Shown here: one piece after another, positions 53,314 through 62,200 of the stretch
Layout of the letters: the number at the start of each line of letters is the position of its first letter
How positions within the stretch are numbered: position 1 is the stretch's first letter
DNA from: Fibrobacterota bacterium
GTDB taxonomy: Bacteria; Fibrobacterota; Fibrobacteria; UBA11236
Direction: 5' to 3'
NCBI GenBank assembly: GCA_028287465.1
Contig: JAQBPO010000086.1
Span: forward strand, 31,261-95,260
Length of the DNA stretch: 64,000 nt
Position numbers and translations under genes: made by a program
The notes under the pieces: generated by a model
Seen by the model: the letters and a program-made list of their open reading frames with translations, nothing else
Databases searched by the model: none
What the model was told of the DNA's origin: nothing

Positions 53314-53691
53314 TCAGATCAGGGCTTTATAGGCCGCCGCATCCATCAGACCCTCGTCCGTGGGCTTGTCGACCTTGATCTTGATGATCCACCCGGTCCC
53401 ATAGGGATCATGGTTGATCACGCCGGCATCGGCGGAAAGATTGGAATTGACCTCGGCGACCGTGCCGGTGATGGGAGCGTACAGCTCGGCCACCGTCTTC
53501 ACGGCCTCGATGGTGCCGAAACTCTGGCCCGACTTCACGGCGGCGCCGATCTTGGGCAATTCAACGAAAACGATATCACCCAACTCGCGTTGAGCGTGGT
53601 CGGTGACGCCGACAGTCGCGACGGCGCCTTCGATCTTCGCCCATTCGTGGTCCTTGGTGTATTTCAAGCCATCCGGAACAAGGGACATCAT
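53314..53691 (-). CDS. gcvH: Glycine cleavage system H protein
   Basis: 125 residues. This lipoyl carrier moves the aminomethyl group between GcvP and GcvT. 'KYTKDHEWAKIEG' and 'GDIVFVELPKIGAAVKSGQS' are the usual N-terminal strands; the lipoyl Lys is K65 in 'TIEAVKTVAELYAP'. 'VNSNLSADAGVINHDPYGTG' and 'GWIIKIKV' complete the domain. Two ATGs at the start are both served by TAGGAGG. It lies on the strand opposite gcvP. The spacer to the SMP-30 gene holds a GGAG-AAA-GCCGT/ACGGC-CTCC stem at about 53251-53274. Confidence 0.97.
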   Translation of the reverse strand: MMSLVPDGLKYTKDHEWAKIEGAVATVGVTDHAQRELGDIVFVELPKIGAAVKSGQSFGTIEAVKTVAELYAPITGTVAEVNSNLSADAGVINHDPYGTGWIIKIKVDKPTDEGLMDAAAYKALI

Positions 53692-53738
53692 GTCCTCCTA
53701 AAATGCCCGCCGTGCGGGCTGTGAATCGAACCGGTCTC

Positions 53739-54440
53739 TCAATCGCCGGCATCGTCGGAACCGAGGAGGGTCCCGACCTTCTTGAAGGTCGAATTGGCTT
53801 CCTGCGAGCCCCTGCGGAAGGCGGCCGCATGCTGCTTCTCCTCGGTATCGTTCTCCGATTTGAAGAAGCGCTCGGCATTGTAGGCCGCGGTCACCAGGGC
53901 GTCCAGGCCCTTGCCCAACTGGTCCTGGGCGTCCTTGAGTTGGGGCGGGACCTTGGCGGAAGCGGCAGTCAGGCGGTCCTTGGCCCGGCGGGCCTCGCTG
54001 AGATAGCTCACGGCGCGATTCTGGAGGGACTCGTATTCCTCGTCGGAAATGTCGGCGACGGCGCCGAGGTTGAGGGAGGTGAGGTTCCGGGCCACGCGGC
54101 GGCCGGCCTCAAGCACGCCCTTGAGCTCGTTCTTGCCTTCGCTGATGGCGGCCTCGGTCTTGGAGGCGCCGAGGGCAGCGGTATCCGGGGCGGGAGGGGC
54201 CTCGGGGGCCGGGGGCGGAGGGGCGGGCAGGGGGGGCGGTGCGACCACCACGGCATCGTCATGCATCAGATCGCCGCCCGCCAGGAACTGGCTGGTATGG
54301 AATACGGCGGCGCAGAGGGTGAGGATGGCCAGGAAATACGAAAGGGCGACCCGGGCAGGACCCCGCGCGTTGATGGCGCCTATGAAGGCCGTGAACGCCA
54401 CCGCGTATAACAGGGTCAAGAGCAACAGGTCGGTTTTCAT
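53739..54440 (-). CDS. Membrane protein with Pro/Ala linker and helical domain
   Basis: 233 residues from the ATG at 54440, with AAGGAG seven bases upstream; a longer open frame upstream covers the promoter. Two membrane helices at about 2-20 and 31-50 are followed by a linker of Pro, Ala and Glu ('VVAPPPLPAPPPPAPEAPP'), then a long helical region (about 90-225; 'EEYESLQNRAVSYLSEARRA', 'DALVTAAYNAERFFKSENDT'). The Pro/Ala linker suggests that the helical part reaches across the periplasm or away from the membrane. A clean promoter (54494-54522) lies just upstream. It lies 48 bases before gcvH on the same strand. Function unknown. Confidence 0.75.
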   Translation of the reverse strand: MKTDLLLLTLLYAVAFTAFIGAINARGPARVALSYFLAILTLCAAVFHTSQFLAGGDLMHDDAVVVAPPPLPAPPPPAPEAPPAPDTAALGASKTEAAISEGKNELKGVLEAGRRVARNLTSLNLGAVADISDEEYESLQNRAVSYLSEARRAKDRLTAASAKVPPQLKDAQDQLGKGLDALVTAAYNAERFFKSENDTEEKQHAAAFRRGSQEANSTFKKVGTLLGSDDAGD

Positions 54441-54493
54441 CGGCACTCCTTCTACCGGCGTACCGGCTCGGTTTATCCGAAAAAACGATTGGG

Positions 54494-54522
54494 AATATAA
54501 AATTTGGGGCATAGGGCTCCAA
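54494..54522 (-). promoter_or_regulatory. Sigma-70 promoter for the membrane protein gene
   Basis: On the minus strand TTGGAG (54522-54517), a 17-base spacer and TATATT (54499-54494), giving a leader of roughly 45 bases before the ATG at 54440. Confidence 0.6.
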
Positions 54523-54541
54523 GCTGCGGGGGTTGCTATTT

Positions 54542-54571
54542 TTGACCGCAATGGGGAGACACCCATTTATA
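54542..54571 (+). promoter_or_regulatory. Possible promoter for the murD-like gene
   Basis: TTGACC (54542-54547) and TTTATA (54566-54571) are 18 bases apart, divergent from the promoter at 54494-54522. The leader holds two short stems, ACCGC/GCGGT (54575-54589) and GAGGC/GCCTC (54594-54608). Confidence 0.4.
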
Positions 54572-54650
54572 TATACCGCTCGATGCGGTTAATGAGGCGC
54601 TAAGCCTCGTTTGCGCCCCGGGCGCGCCATTCGGAAGGGAGCGGCGGGAA

Positions 54651-56042
54651 ATGATCATGGAAGAGTCGCATCCCGAGATAAAGGAACCGATCGGGGTGAT
54701 CGGTTACGGCGTGGAAGGCGTCAGCACCTGCCGGTACCTCCTTGACCGCGGCTTTACCGACATCACGGTATTCGATCGAAAGGAACCCCTGGGCCTGGAT
54801 GCGCGCATCCGCTTTGGCGGAACCGGAACCCCGGGCGCCGCCGGAGGATATCTGAACGGCCTCGCCGCTATGCGCACCGTGTTCCGGTCCGCGGGAGTCC
54901 GCCCGGACCTTCCGGAAATCGCCGGCTTCGTACGCAAGGGGGGGACCTTGACCTCCCAGATCGGCCTTGCCTTCGCCCTGGCCGGCAAGGACCGCATCAT
55001 CGGCGTCACGGGAACGGTCGGCAAGGGCACCTGCTGCTCCCTCCTGGCGGACATGCTCGCCGAGGCGGGCATCCCGGCGGCCCTCGGGGGTAACATCGGA
55101 GTTCCGGCCCTCGACCTGGCGGCGGGCCTGCCCGCCGGGGAAAAGCTCATCCTCGAATTGTCCAGCTTCCAACTGTCCGCCCTGTCCCAGAGCCCCGCCT
55201 ACGCCGCCGTCCTCCGCACCACCACGGAACACCTGGACTGGCATCCCGACCGGGCGGAATATTGGCTCCACAAATCCCGCCTGGTCTCGGCCCAAGGCGA
55301 GAAAGACGTTCTCGCTTATTGCGCGGACGCGGAAGGCAGCGCCTGGATCGCCTCGCAAAGCCGCGCCCGCAAGATCGCGTTCGGATCCGGGGAGGAGATC
55401 CGCATCGACGAACGGGAGGTCCGGTGGATCAAGCGGGGATTCAAGATTCCCTTGTCGGCCACGCGCCTGAAGGGAGCCTTCAACCTGGAGAACATCGCTG
55501 CGGCCGGCGCGCTCGCCCTGGAATTGGGCGCGGAGCCCCGGGATGTGGTGGCCGCGGCCATGGCGTTCAAGGGCCTTGAGCATCGACTGGAGTTCGTCCG
55601 CGAACGGAGCGGCGTCTCCTTCTACAACGACTCCTACGCCACCCGGCCGGAAGCCACGATAGGCGCCATAAACGCCCTCAAGGATGCGCCGTTGGGCCTG
55701 ATCCTGGGCGGCTCGGAAAAGCATGCGGACTTCGCGGAGATGGCGGAGATCATCGCGGGGGCCGGTCATGTGAAGGCGATCGCCCTGATCGGTCAGACCG
55801 CCGGGCGCTTGGGCGAGGAGTTGCGCGCGGCCCGGACGCGCCTCGCAACGGCCTCGGAAATGGGCGGCATCGGCATCCAGGAATCCAAGGCCTGTTCCAC
55901 CCTGGAGGAAGCGGTGGATTTCCTGATGGGACGGATCGGCAAGGGCTCCGTCGCCCTGTCTCCCGCCTGCGCCTCCTTCGGGATGTTCGAAAATTACAAG
56001 GAACGCGGGAAAGCCTTCAAGCGTCTGGTAGCCGGGTTGTAA
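54651..56042 (+). CDS. murD: UDP-N-acetylmuramoylalanine--D-glutamate ligase (MurD-like)
   Basis: 463 residues. It adds D-glutamate to UDP-MurNAc-L-Ala with ATP in peptidoglycan synthesis. 'GVIGYGVEGVSTCRYLLDRG' is the N-terminal UDP-binding fold; 'LILELSSFQLSA' (168-175), 'GGNIGVPALD', 'TEHLDWHPDRAEYWLHKSRL' and 'FYNDSYATRPEATIGAINAL' are MurD-specific. The ATP loop reads 'GVTGTVGKGTCCS' (118-129): the usual N before G is V, and the Ser/Thr after Lys is Gly, so the Walker A is atypical. No other division or cell-wall cluster gene is adjacent, so this could be a second, specialised copy. Start supported by GGGAGCGGCGGGAA. Confidence 0.9.
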   Translation: MIMEESHPEIKEPIGVIGYGVEGVSTCRYLLDRGFTDITVFDRKEPLGLDARIRFGGTGTPGAAGGYLNGLAAMRTVFRSAGVRPDLPEIAGFVRKGGTLTSQIGLAFALAGKDRIIGVTGTVGKGTCCSLLADMLAEAGIPAALGGNIGVPALDLAAGLPAGEKLILELSSFQLSALSQSPAYAAVLRTTTEHLDWHPDRAEYWLHKSRLVSAQGEKDVLAYCADAEGSAWIASQSRARKIAFGSGEEIRIDEREVRWIKRGFKIPLSATRLKGAFNLENIAAAGALALELGAEPRDVVAAAMAFKGLEHRLEFVRERSGVSFYNDSYATRPEATIGAINALKDAPLGLILGGSEKHADFAEMAEIIAGAGHVKAIALIGQTAGRLGEELRAARTRLATASEMGGIGIQESKACSTLEEAVDFLMGRIGKGSVALSPACASFGMFENYKERGKAFKRLVAGL

Positions 56043-56163
56043 TTGCGCCGATTCGCAAAAGACCGCCTCACGGCGGAAGCCCAATAGTTATATTAACGAG
56101 TGTGCACATACGCCAGACCGCGTCTCGGGGCCCATAAACACCGGTCCGGAAACACAGCATCAC

Positions 56164-56670
56164 ATGCTCTCAGAAGACTACGAGAAAATGATGTTGATCT
56201 ACCTGTCCGGCCTCGTGGACGGGCCAGGATTCCGCAAATCCGAAGACCTGAATCGCCTCAGCTCCCATGAACTCCTGAAACTCTCCCAAAAGGTCGATGA
56301 TTCCGCCTTGGGCCTTTTCGTACAGCTCCTGAAGAGCTCGCAATCGGGCGAACGCCTGTTCGAAAAGCTGATGGGCGACCACGAGGAGGAGAACCGCCAG
56401 CTCGTGGACGCGTTCTTCCAGCGCTACCTCAAGGTCGTCCTTTCCAGCGTGCAGGAAGGGGAGAACTTCAATCCCCTCGAAGTCTACATGCCCACGCACA
56501 CCTTCGACGATCTCGCCTTCGTGCAGAGCCGCCAGGCCTTCTTCCTGCGTCAGACCATCGATACCATCAACGAATACCTGGACTCCGCCTTCCGCCGCAA
56601 GCACAGCTTCGGACCGGGGGAACAGCAACTCGCCTGGGAATATTTCTGGGAAAAGGTCATGGAAAAATAG
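56164..56670 (+). CDS. Hypothetical acidic helical protein, coupled to clpS
   Basis: 168 residues, cytoplasmic, rich in Glu, Leu and Phe and predicted all-helical ('SSHELLKLSQKVDDSALGLF', 'DAFFQRYLKVVLSSVQEGEN', 'RQTIDTINEYLDSAFRRKHS'). No family recognised. It ends one or a few bases before the clpS start, so the two are almost certainly co-transcribed and may be functionally linked to the ClpAP protease, for example as a delivery factor or a substrate; that is inference from position only. No strong ribosome site precedes the ATG. Confidence 0.75.
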   Translation: MLSEDYEKMMLIYLSGLVDGPGFRKSEDLNRLSSHELLKLSQKVDDSALGLFVQLLKSSQSGERLFEKLMGDHEEENRQLVDAFFQRYLKVVLSSVQEGENFNPLEVYMPTHTFDDLAFVQSRQAFFLRQTIDTINEYLDSAFRRKHSFGPGEQQLAWEYFWEKVMEK

Positions 56671-56674
56671 GGTG

Positions 56675-57019
56675 ATGGGACAAATGAGCGACGAACCCGG
56701 TAAGACATCCCCCAAGGAAGAAGGCGAGACCGGCACCGAGACCCTGGCCAAGCCCGCCCTCAATTGGAAAGTCGTGCTTTTCAACGATGAGGAACACACC
56801 TACGATTACGTCGTTGAGATGCTCACATCCGCGTGCAAACTGTCACGCGAGAACGCCTTCCGATGCGCCGTGGAAGTCGACATGACCGGCAAGACAATCG
56901 TGTTCTACGGCACCCGGTCCGATTGCGAAGGGGTGTGCTCGAAAATCCTTTCCTTCGGACCCGATCACAGATTGCCGCAAAGCATGGCTTCCATGAACGC
57001 AGAGACCCAATCCCTGTAA
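56675..57019 (+). CDS. clpS: ATP-dependent Clp protease adaptor ClpS
   Basis: 114 residues from the ATG at 56675; a GTG at 56672 and an ATG at 56684 are alternatives. It binds N-degrons and hands them to ClpA/ClpP. The core 'WKVVLFNDEEHTYDYVVEML' matches the substrate pocket and ClpA-binding face (the Asn-Asp-x-x-x-T element), followed by 'LSRENAFRCAVEVDMTGKTI' and 'TRSDCEGVCSKILSFGPD'. The N-terminal 35 residues are acidic and disordered, longer than in E. coli. A 7-bp stem CTCCATC/GATGGAG follows the stop at about 57031-57047. Confidence 0.93.
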   Translation: MGQMSDEPGKTSPKEEGETGTETLAKPALNWKVVLFNDEEHTYDYVVEMLTSACKLSRENAFRCAVEVDMTGKTIVFYGTRSDCEGVCSKILSFGPDHRLPQSMASMNAETQSL

Positions 57020-57126
57020 AAATCGAAGGCTCCATCTTTGATGGAGAAATCGAACTCGCCGTCAGCCAGCCCCGGTGGCGTCGGACCTCCCGGTCGAAAG
57101 CTTCCGTAAAAAATCTCAAAATTGGC

Positions 57127-57155
57127 TTGAAAGCATCTACATGCCGTTGTTATCT
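57127..57155 (+). promoter_or_regulatory. Sigma-70 promoter for the HU/IHF gene
   Basis: TTGAAA (57127-57132) and TTATCT (57150-57155) are separated by 17 bases. The expected start near 57162 gives a leader of about 36 bases with AGAGGAGG before the TTG start. Confidence 0.65.
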
Positions 57156-57197
57156 TCAGTCTGTTAACCACAACATCTAGCGGTAGAGGAGGTTAAT

Positions 57198-57566
57198 TTG
57201 AAGAATGTGACCAAACAGGACCTGGTTTCCGAAGCAGCGAAATCGAGCGGTCATCCCCAGCTGGAAATCAAAGAAGTCGCCGAGCAGTTCATGCGGCTCG
57301 TCGGCGAGTATCTGGCTCAGGAGAAAACCATCGAAATCCGTGGATTCGGCACCTTCTACACGAAGGTCCGCAAGCCTCGGCCTGCCCGGAACCCTCGCAC
57401 AGGGGAAATTTGTCCCCTTGGGCGTCGGAAGGTGGCCCTGTTCCGGTTCTCGGCGGATATGAAGACCCAGATCCGGGACGTTCCGGAGCTGACCGAGGTC
57501 TTGACCCAGTCCATGGCGCAAGAGACGGCCGAAAACGCCGACTCTTCGTTAGTGGCCGGCCGCTAA
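57198..57566 (+). CDS. HU/IHF-family DNA-binding protein
   Basis: 122 residues from a TTG start at 57198, supported by AGAGGAGG six bases upstream. 'TKQDLVSEAAKSSG' and 'TIEIRGFGTFYTKVRKPRPARNP' with 'RTGEICPLGRRKVALFRFSA' match the HU/IHF fold: helix pair, then the beta-arm with 'RNPRTGE' that intercalates DNA. It bends and compacts DNA. Its C-terminal 25 residues ('TQSMAQETAENADSSLVAG') extend beyond the normal 90-residue family. Start codon TTG may keep its level down. A clear promoter lies upstream. Confidence 0.93.
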   Translation: MKNVTKQDLVSEAAKSSGHPQLEIKEVAEQFMRLVGEYLAQEKTIEIRGFGTFYTKVRKPRPARNPRTGEICPLGRRKVALFRFSADMKTQIRDVPELTEVLTQSMAQETAENADSSLVAGR

Positions 57567-57583
57567 CCCAAACCGCTTTTCCG

Positions 57584-57778
57584 GGGGTCCCTAGGGCCCC
57601 AGAGCGGATTCCCCACCCTTCGGCCCTCGATGAGTCCGAAGTGGAAGCCCGACCGCGGGCTTAGGCTCCTGAAGCCTTGAACGCGGACGCTCCGTCCTGG
57701 AGCATGCATTCCTATGGAGTGCGTGAAGAGAGTCTCCCCTTTCCGAAAATCCCTTCCTAGCCGGCAGGAACCCTGCCG
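57584..57778. ncRNA. Highly structured spacer, candidate structured RNA
   Basis: About 200 bases with at least six consecutive short stems: GGGG-T-CCC/GGG-CCCC (57584-57600), CCAC-TTCGG/CCGAA-GTGG (near 57613-57644), AAGCCCG/CGGGCTT (57645-57662), AGGCT/AGCCT (57663-57677), GCTCC/GGAGC (57689-57703), GCATTCC/GGAGTGC (57706-57722) and CGGCAGG/CCTGCCG (57762-57778). There is no long reading frame. The strand cannot be fixed; the pattern matches no RNA family that I know. Confidence 0.3.
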
Positions 57779-57851
57779 AACCTCTTCCGGTTTTGCGCTA
57801 AACTCCCGTCCCAATTGGAATTAGGCCGCCCGCGAATGCTACACTCGGGGA

Positions 57852-59237
57852 GTGGCAACCCGTCCCTCCGCCCATGCGTTTCCTGTGTTGCTCCTCGTTT
57901 TGGCCCTTTCCGGCGCCCTCCGTTCCCAGCCCTTGCTGCTGATCGGGAAGGCGGATGCCACCTTGAGCGGGGCATTCTCGTATGAATTCCTGAAATCACC
58001 GCTGGCGCATCGATTCGACGAGGGCAATGCCTTGGTTAGCCTGAACCTCCCCTTCAACGCCTCGGCCCAGGCGCAGAAACTCCTGGGATCGGTGGCCGAT
58101 TCCGCCGTGGTCATCCCGGAACTGTTCGCGCGGGTTTCCCAGCATCTGAACGCCCATGTGGACGTCTCCGCCCCCATGTTCGGCGGCGTCGCCTTCTTCG
58201 CGGCAAGGGAGAATGCCAGCCTGACCGTATCCGGCGCCCTGGGCAATGCCACCTTCAACCTGGACACCACGCTTCCCGGATCCGGCTCGGTTCTGCTGAA
58301 GGGCAGCATCCATATGCCGCTCCTTTTCGACATGCATTGGCGCTCCCTAAGCTTCGGCTACGCCTTCAAGCCCTCCCGCTTGATCGAGCTCGGATTCCAG
58401 GTTCACAAGCACCAGTTCACGGCGCGCACGTCGGGGGACCTCCGGCCCGACCTGTCCGGGCGTATCGAAGTGGGCGGGGACGCGGGAAATACCTCCTTCC
58501 TCGTGGAATACCCGGCGGACAAGGTCTACGGGACCGCGGACGGCTTTTACGAAGGCAAGGCCTGGAGCCCGGAAATGGCGATCGGGGTGGGCCCGGTGCG
58601 GCTGGTTTCGCGCATGGGTGCGCGCATGGAGGCCAAGGGTCACATCGATGTTACCTACTCGGTCCCGTATTTCATCGATCCCGGCACCTTCGAGCCCCGC
58701 TTCACGGAACCCGATTCCTTCCTGGCCTCGGACAACCTCCGCCGCCTGCTGGACGGGGAAACGGGAAAGAGGGAAATCCACATCCACGATCGCCTCATAC
58801 TTCTCCTGCCCCAATCCCATACGGTCTCCCTGGACATCCTCCCGGGCAGGCTTTCGCTGAGCTATACCAAGGTTTTCGGCCGGGTTTCCATCCACATGGA
58901 AAACCCGGAGAAAGCCGCGGGCGCGCGACCCGCCGAAGACAGCGGCTCGGTGGACGCGGAAGGCGTGGTCGATCTCGACCTGTTCCCCGACCAGGTGATC
59001 TGCCTGGCGACCAGGCTGGGGTGGTTCCATGGGGATCTAGGCCTGCACAGCCTGAACATGAGCTACGGGGACAAGGGCCACATGTTGTCGGGGTTGTCCC
59101 CTTTGGAATGGGACGGGGATCCCCTGGTGCCCATCCTCGATTTCGGATTCACCTGGGGCCATCCCCTGGTCTTCAACGCGGATTTCTTCATCTCGCCGTT
59201 GCCTGCCGTGCGAAGCGGAGTGTCCTACGCGTTCTGA
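57852..59237 (+). CDS. Probable outer-membrane beta-barrel protein
   Basis: 461 residues from a GTG start. Signal 'FPVLLLVLALSGALRSQ'. The mature protein is an alternation of hydrophobic strands and polar turns ('RSLSFGYAFKPSRLIELGFQ', 'SHTVSLDILPGRLSLSYTKV') ending 'VRSGVSYAF', a typical barrel C-terminal Phe. No family recognised. It precedes a very large surface protein by 22 bases, so the pair is likely one transcript: perhaps a barrel and the surface protein that passes through or binds it. A structured spacer with several hairpins lies upstream and no good promoter was found. Confidence 0.72.
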   Translation: MATRPSAHAFPVLLLVLALSGALRSQPLLLIGKADATLSGAFSYEFLKSPLAHRFDEGNALVSLNLPFNASAQAQKLLGSVADSAVVIPELFARVSQHLNAHVDVSAPMFGGVAFFAARENASLTVSGALGNATFNLDTTLPGSGSVLLKGSIHMPLLFDMHWRSLSFGYAFKPSRLIELGFQVHKHQFTARTSGDLRPDLSGRIEVGGDAGNTSFLVEYPADKVYGTADGFYEGKAWSPEMAIGVGPVRLVSRMGARMEAKGHIDVTYSVPYFIDPGTFEPRFTEPDSFLASDNLRRLLDGETGKREIHIHDRLILLLPQSHTVSLDILPGRLSLSYTKVFGRVSIHMENPEKAAGARPAEDSGSVDAEGVVDLDLFPDQVICLATRLGWFHGDLGLHSLNMSYGDKGHMLSGLSPLEWDGDPLVPILDFGFTWGHPLVFNADFFISPLPAVRSGVSYAF

Positions 59238-59259
59238 GAGACGGAAGCGAAACCTCAAA

Positions 59260-62200
59260 ATGAAAAATATATTCCGCTTTTCGCTTTTCATTTTGCATTT
59301 CGCATTTTGCGTTCTCTCCGCGCAGACCAACCTGCTGATCGTCCAAGCTCCCAAAGGCGAGGTCTTCCCCGATTCCCTGGTGCGCATCGCCATCGCCGCG
59401 AACCCTCCCGCCAAGGCCCCGTCCCCGGATTCCTGCACCCTGTTCCGCGGCCCGACTCCGGTCGGGAGCGCCCTGGCCGGCCACGGTACCCGCGTCATCG
59501 CGGCGACCGCGGTTTCGAAGGATTCCACGGCATTGGTGTTTTCCTTCAAGCCGACGGACCATGACACCGGAAAGATCGGTCCCCAAATGGGATTGGGGTT
59601 CCACTACCTGATCGCCTCGTGCAGGGACGGCAAGGCGGTCTCCCAGGAGCTTCCGCTTTGGGTTGTCTCGCGCCAGGCGGTTTCCATCACGGCTCCAAAG
59701 GCCCTGGAATCCTCCTCCAGCCCTAGCATCACCTGGACCCCCGTTCCCGGAGTGCCCGCCTATCACCTGCTTCTGTCCGATCAGGCCCTGGACATCAATA
59801 CCGAGAAGGGCACCGTAGGAGGGGCGAGCATCATCTGGCAGGCGATCACCACCAAGTCCAGCATCGCCTACGGCACGCCGGATCCCTCGGGCAACTTCTC
59901 CAAGGTCCCCGCGCCGCCCCTTTCCCCAAACGTGCCGTACAACCTGGTGGTGCTCAACAACTATGACGGCCGCAGTACCTTGGCCACCTCCACCAAGGCC
60001 CAAGGCCTGAAGCTCTTCACCATCCAGCCGGCCGGTTCCGTTCTCGGCAAGCCCGGGAACCTGGAACCGGTCCAGGACATCATCCTTACCGCATCGAAGG
60101 ACAGCGCGATCGCCTTCCGCTGGTCCGCGGCCAAGGCCGCCGCGGGCGGGAGCGCGGCCAACACCTACCAGCTCTTCATCTATTCCCTGGAAACCCAGGA
60201 CGCCGTCGAAGTCCTCTTCCCGATCTGGCATACGGAGGTCACCGATACCTTCGCCGTGCTGGACGCCAAGCGCACCTTGCTGACCAAGCGCTATATCTGG
60301 AAAGTGTTCGCCGTGAACGAGGCGGGCGCGAGCGTGGTCGGGGATACCACCTCGTTCCAATACCGCAACGACGTCCAGACCCTCTCCCTATCGGTCCAAT
60401 CGGATGGCGCCGACGGCGGCCCCTTGGGCGACGTCCGCATCGAGGTGACGCCCCTGGACGGCAGCGCGGATGCCCTTCCCCTCTTCACCGCCAATTCCGG
60501 CGACGCGGAAAAGGTCCTGGCGGTGGGCGGTTATTCCCTGGCGTTTTCCAAGAACGGATTCCTTTCCCAGGTCCGTACGGTGACCTTGGACCTGCAGGCC
60601 CCGCTCCATCTGGATGTGGTGTTGCCCAAAGCCACCTCCCGCATCACCGGCCGCGCGGCGGATCAGGCGGGCGCGGACCTTGTCAACGTGACGGTGACCG
60701 CTTCCGGAGGAGGCAGGACCATCACCGGGGTTACCGACGCGCAGGGATTCTTCCTCCTGGGCGCCGCGGCCGGCACCTACGCGGTTTCGCTTTCCAAACC
60801 GGACTACCAGACCCGCCCGGATACCCTGGTGGCCTTGGCGGCGGGCAAATCGGCCGACCTGGGCAGGCTTACCCTGATCGGAGCGCAAAGCTCCCTGACG
60901 GGTTACGTGGCCAATGACAAAGGGGCCCCGCTGTCCGGCTGCCAGGTCACGGTCAGGTCCGCGGCGGGGACCCTGATACGCTCCCTGCTCACCGACGATA
61001 AAGGGGTCTTCTCAGCCTTCCTGGCGCCGGGCGCCTATACCGTCATCGCGTCGCGCACGGGATTCACTTCGGAGCAGAAGAGCGTGCAGATCGCGGAAGC
61101 GGCCAACCTGCGTTTCGCCCTGGGACCCGGGGCATCCCTGGTCAAAGGCAGGATATCCATCGTGACCTGGCCCGCTTCCGGGGAATCGCAATCCTCGCCC
61201 CTGCCGTCCGCGACCGTGGAACTCATCGACCGGTCGCGCGCCGCTTCCCAGAAAGCCGTTACGGATCTGAGAGGCGAGTATTCCCTCTCCGCGGATACCG
61301 GCACCTATTTGCTCATGGTCACGGGCCCGGGAAAGGCCTTGCCGGAATCGGCCCTGATCCGGATTGCGACCCCGCGCTCCACCGTCATCCAGGATCTGCC
61401 GCTCCGGGGACTCGCGTCCATCCTCGGCAACATCAAGCTTTCCCCCGATACCCTGGCGGATCCCGCGACCGCGACCGTCAGCCTGCTCAATCCCGCGACC
61501 CTGGATCTGATCGCTTCCGCCGCCCCGCAGCGTTCCGCCCTGCCCGGGGCCGATGGCGCCATGGCCTATGCCCTGGACGGCATACCGGACGGGACCTACC
61601 GGCTCGCGTGCGGCCTGCCGGGTTACGGCCTGGACGCGGAACCGATCGTGGTCATCCGCGACGGGGTCTGGAAGACCGGATTGGATCTCGTCCTCAAGAA
61701 GGCCGACAAGTCCTTGACCATCTCCCTCACCGTCGGCGGAAACCCCGCGAAGGGGACCATCCGCCTGGTCACGCCGCAGGCGATGGAATTCCCGGCCGGC
61801 CTGAAGCTGGAGCGGGCCGCCTCGGGAACCTACACCCTGACCGCGGCGGCCGACAGCATAGGGATCATCCCGGTGGCGCGATATTCCTTCTTCCTGCCCG
61901 CCGCGGGCTCTCCCGACACCGCCATCACCCTGGCCTTGCCCTTCACGCATCGGACGGGGCCGCTTTCCTTCCGCAATGGGGAAGCGCAATTGGCCTTGGA
62001 CGCCCAAGCGCGCATCGATTCCGCCTTCCTCGTATACGGATACGGCGCCCCCTCCGATACCTTCCGCATCCCCGCCGGGCAGGTTTTCGGACCGCCGGGC
62101 CCCCGCACCATCCGGTTCCGGCCGGGTCCGCAAGGCGGCCTGCTCACGTATTTCTTCGTCATCCGATCGGGCGGCATGACCTATTCCAACGAAGACCCGT

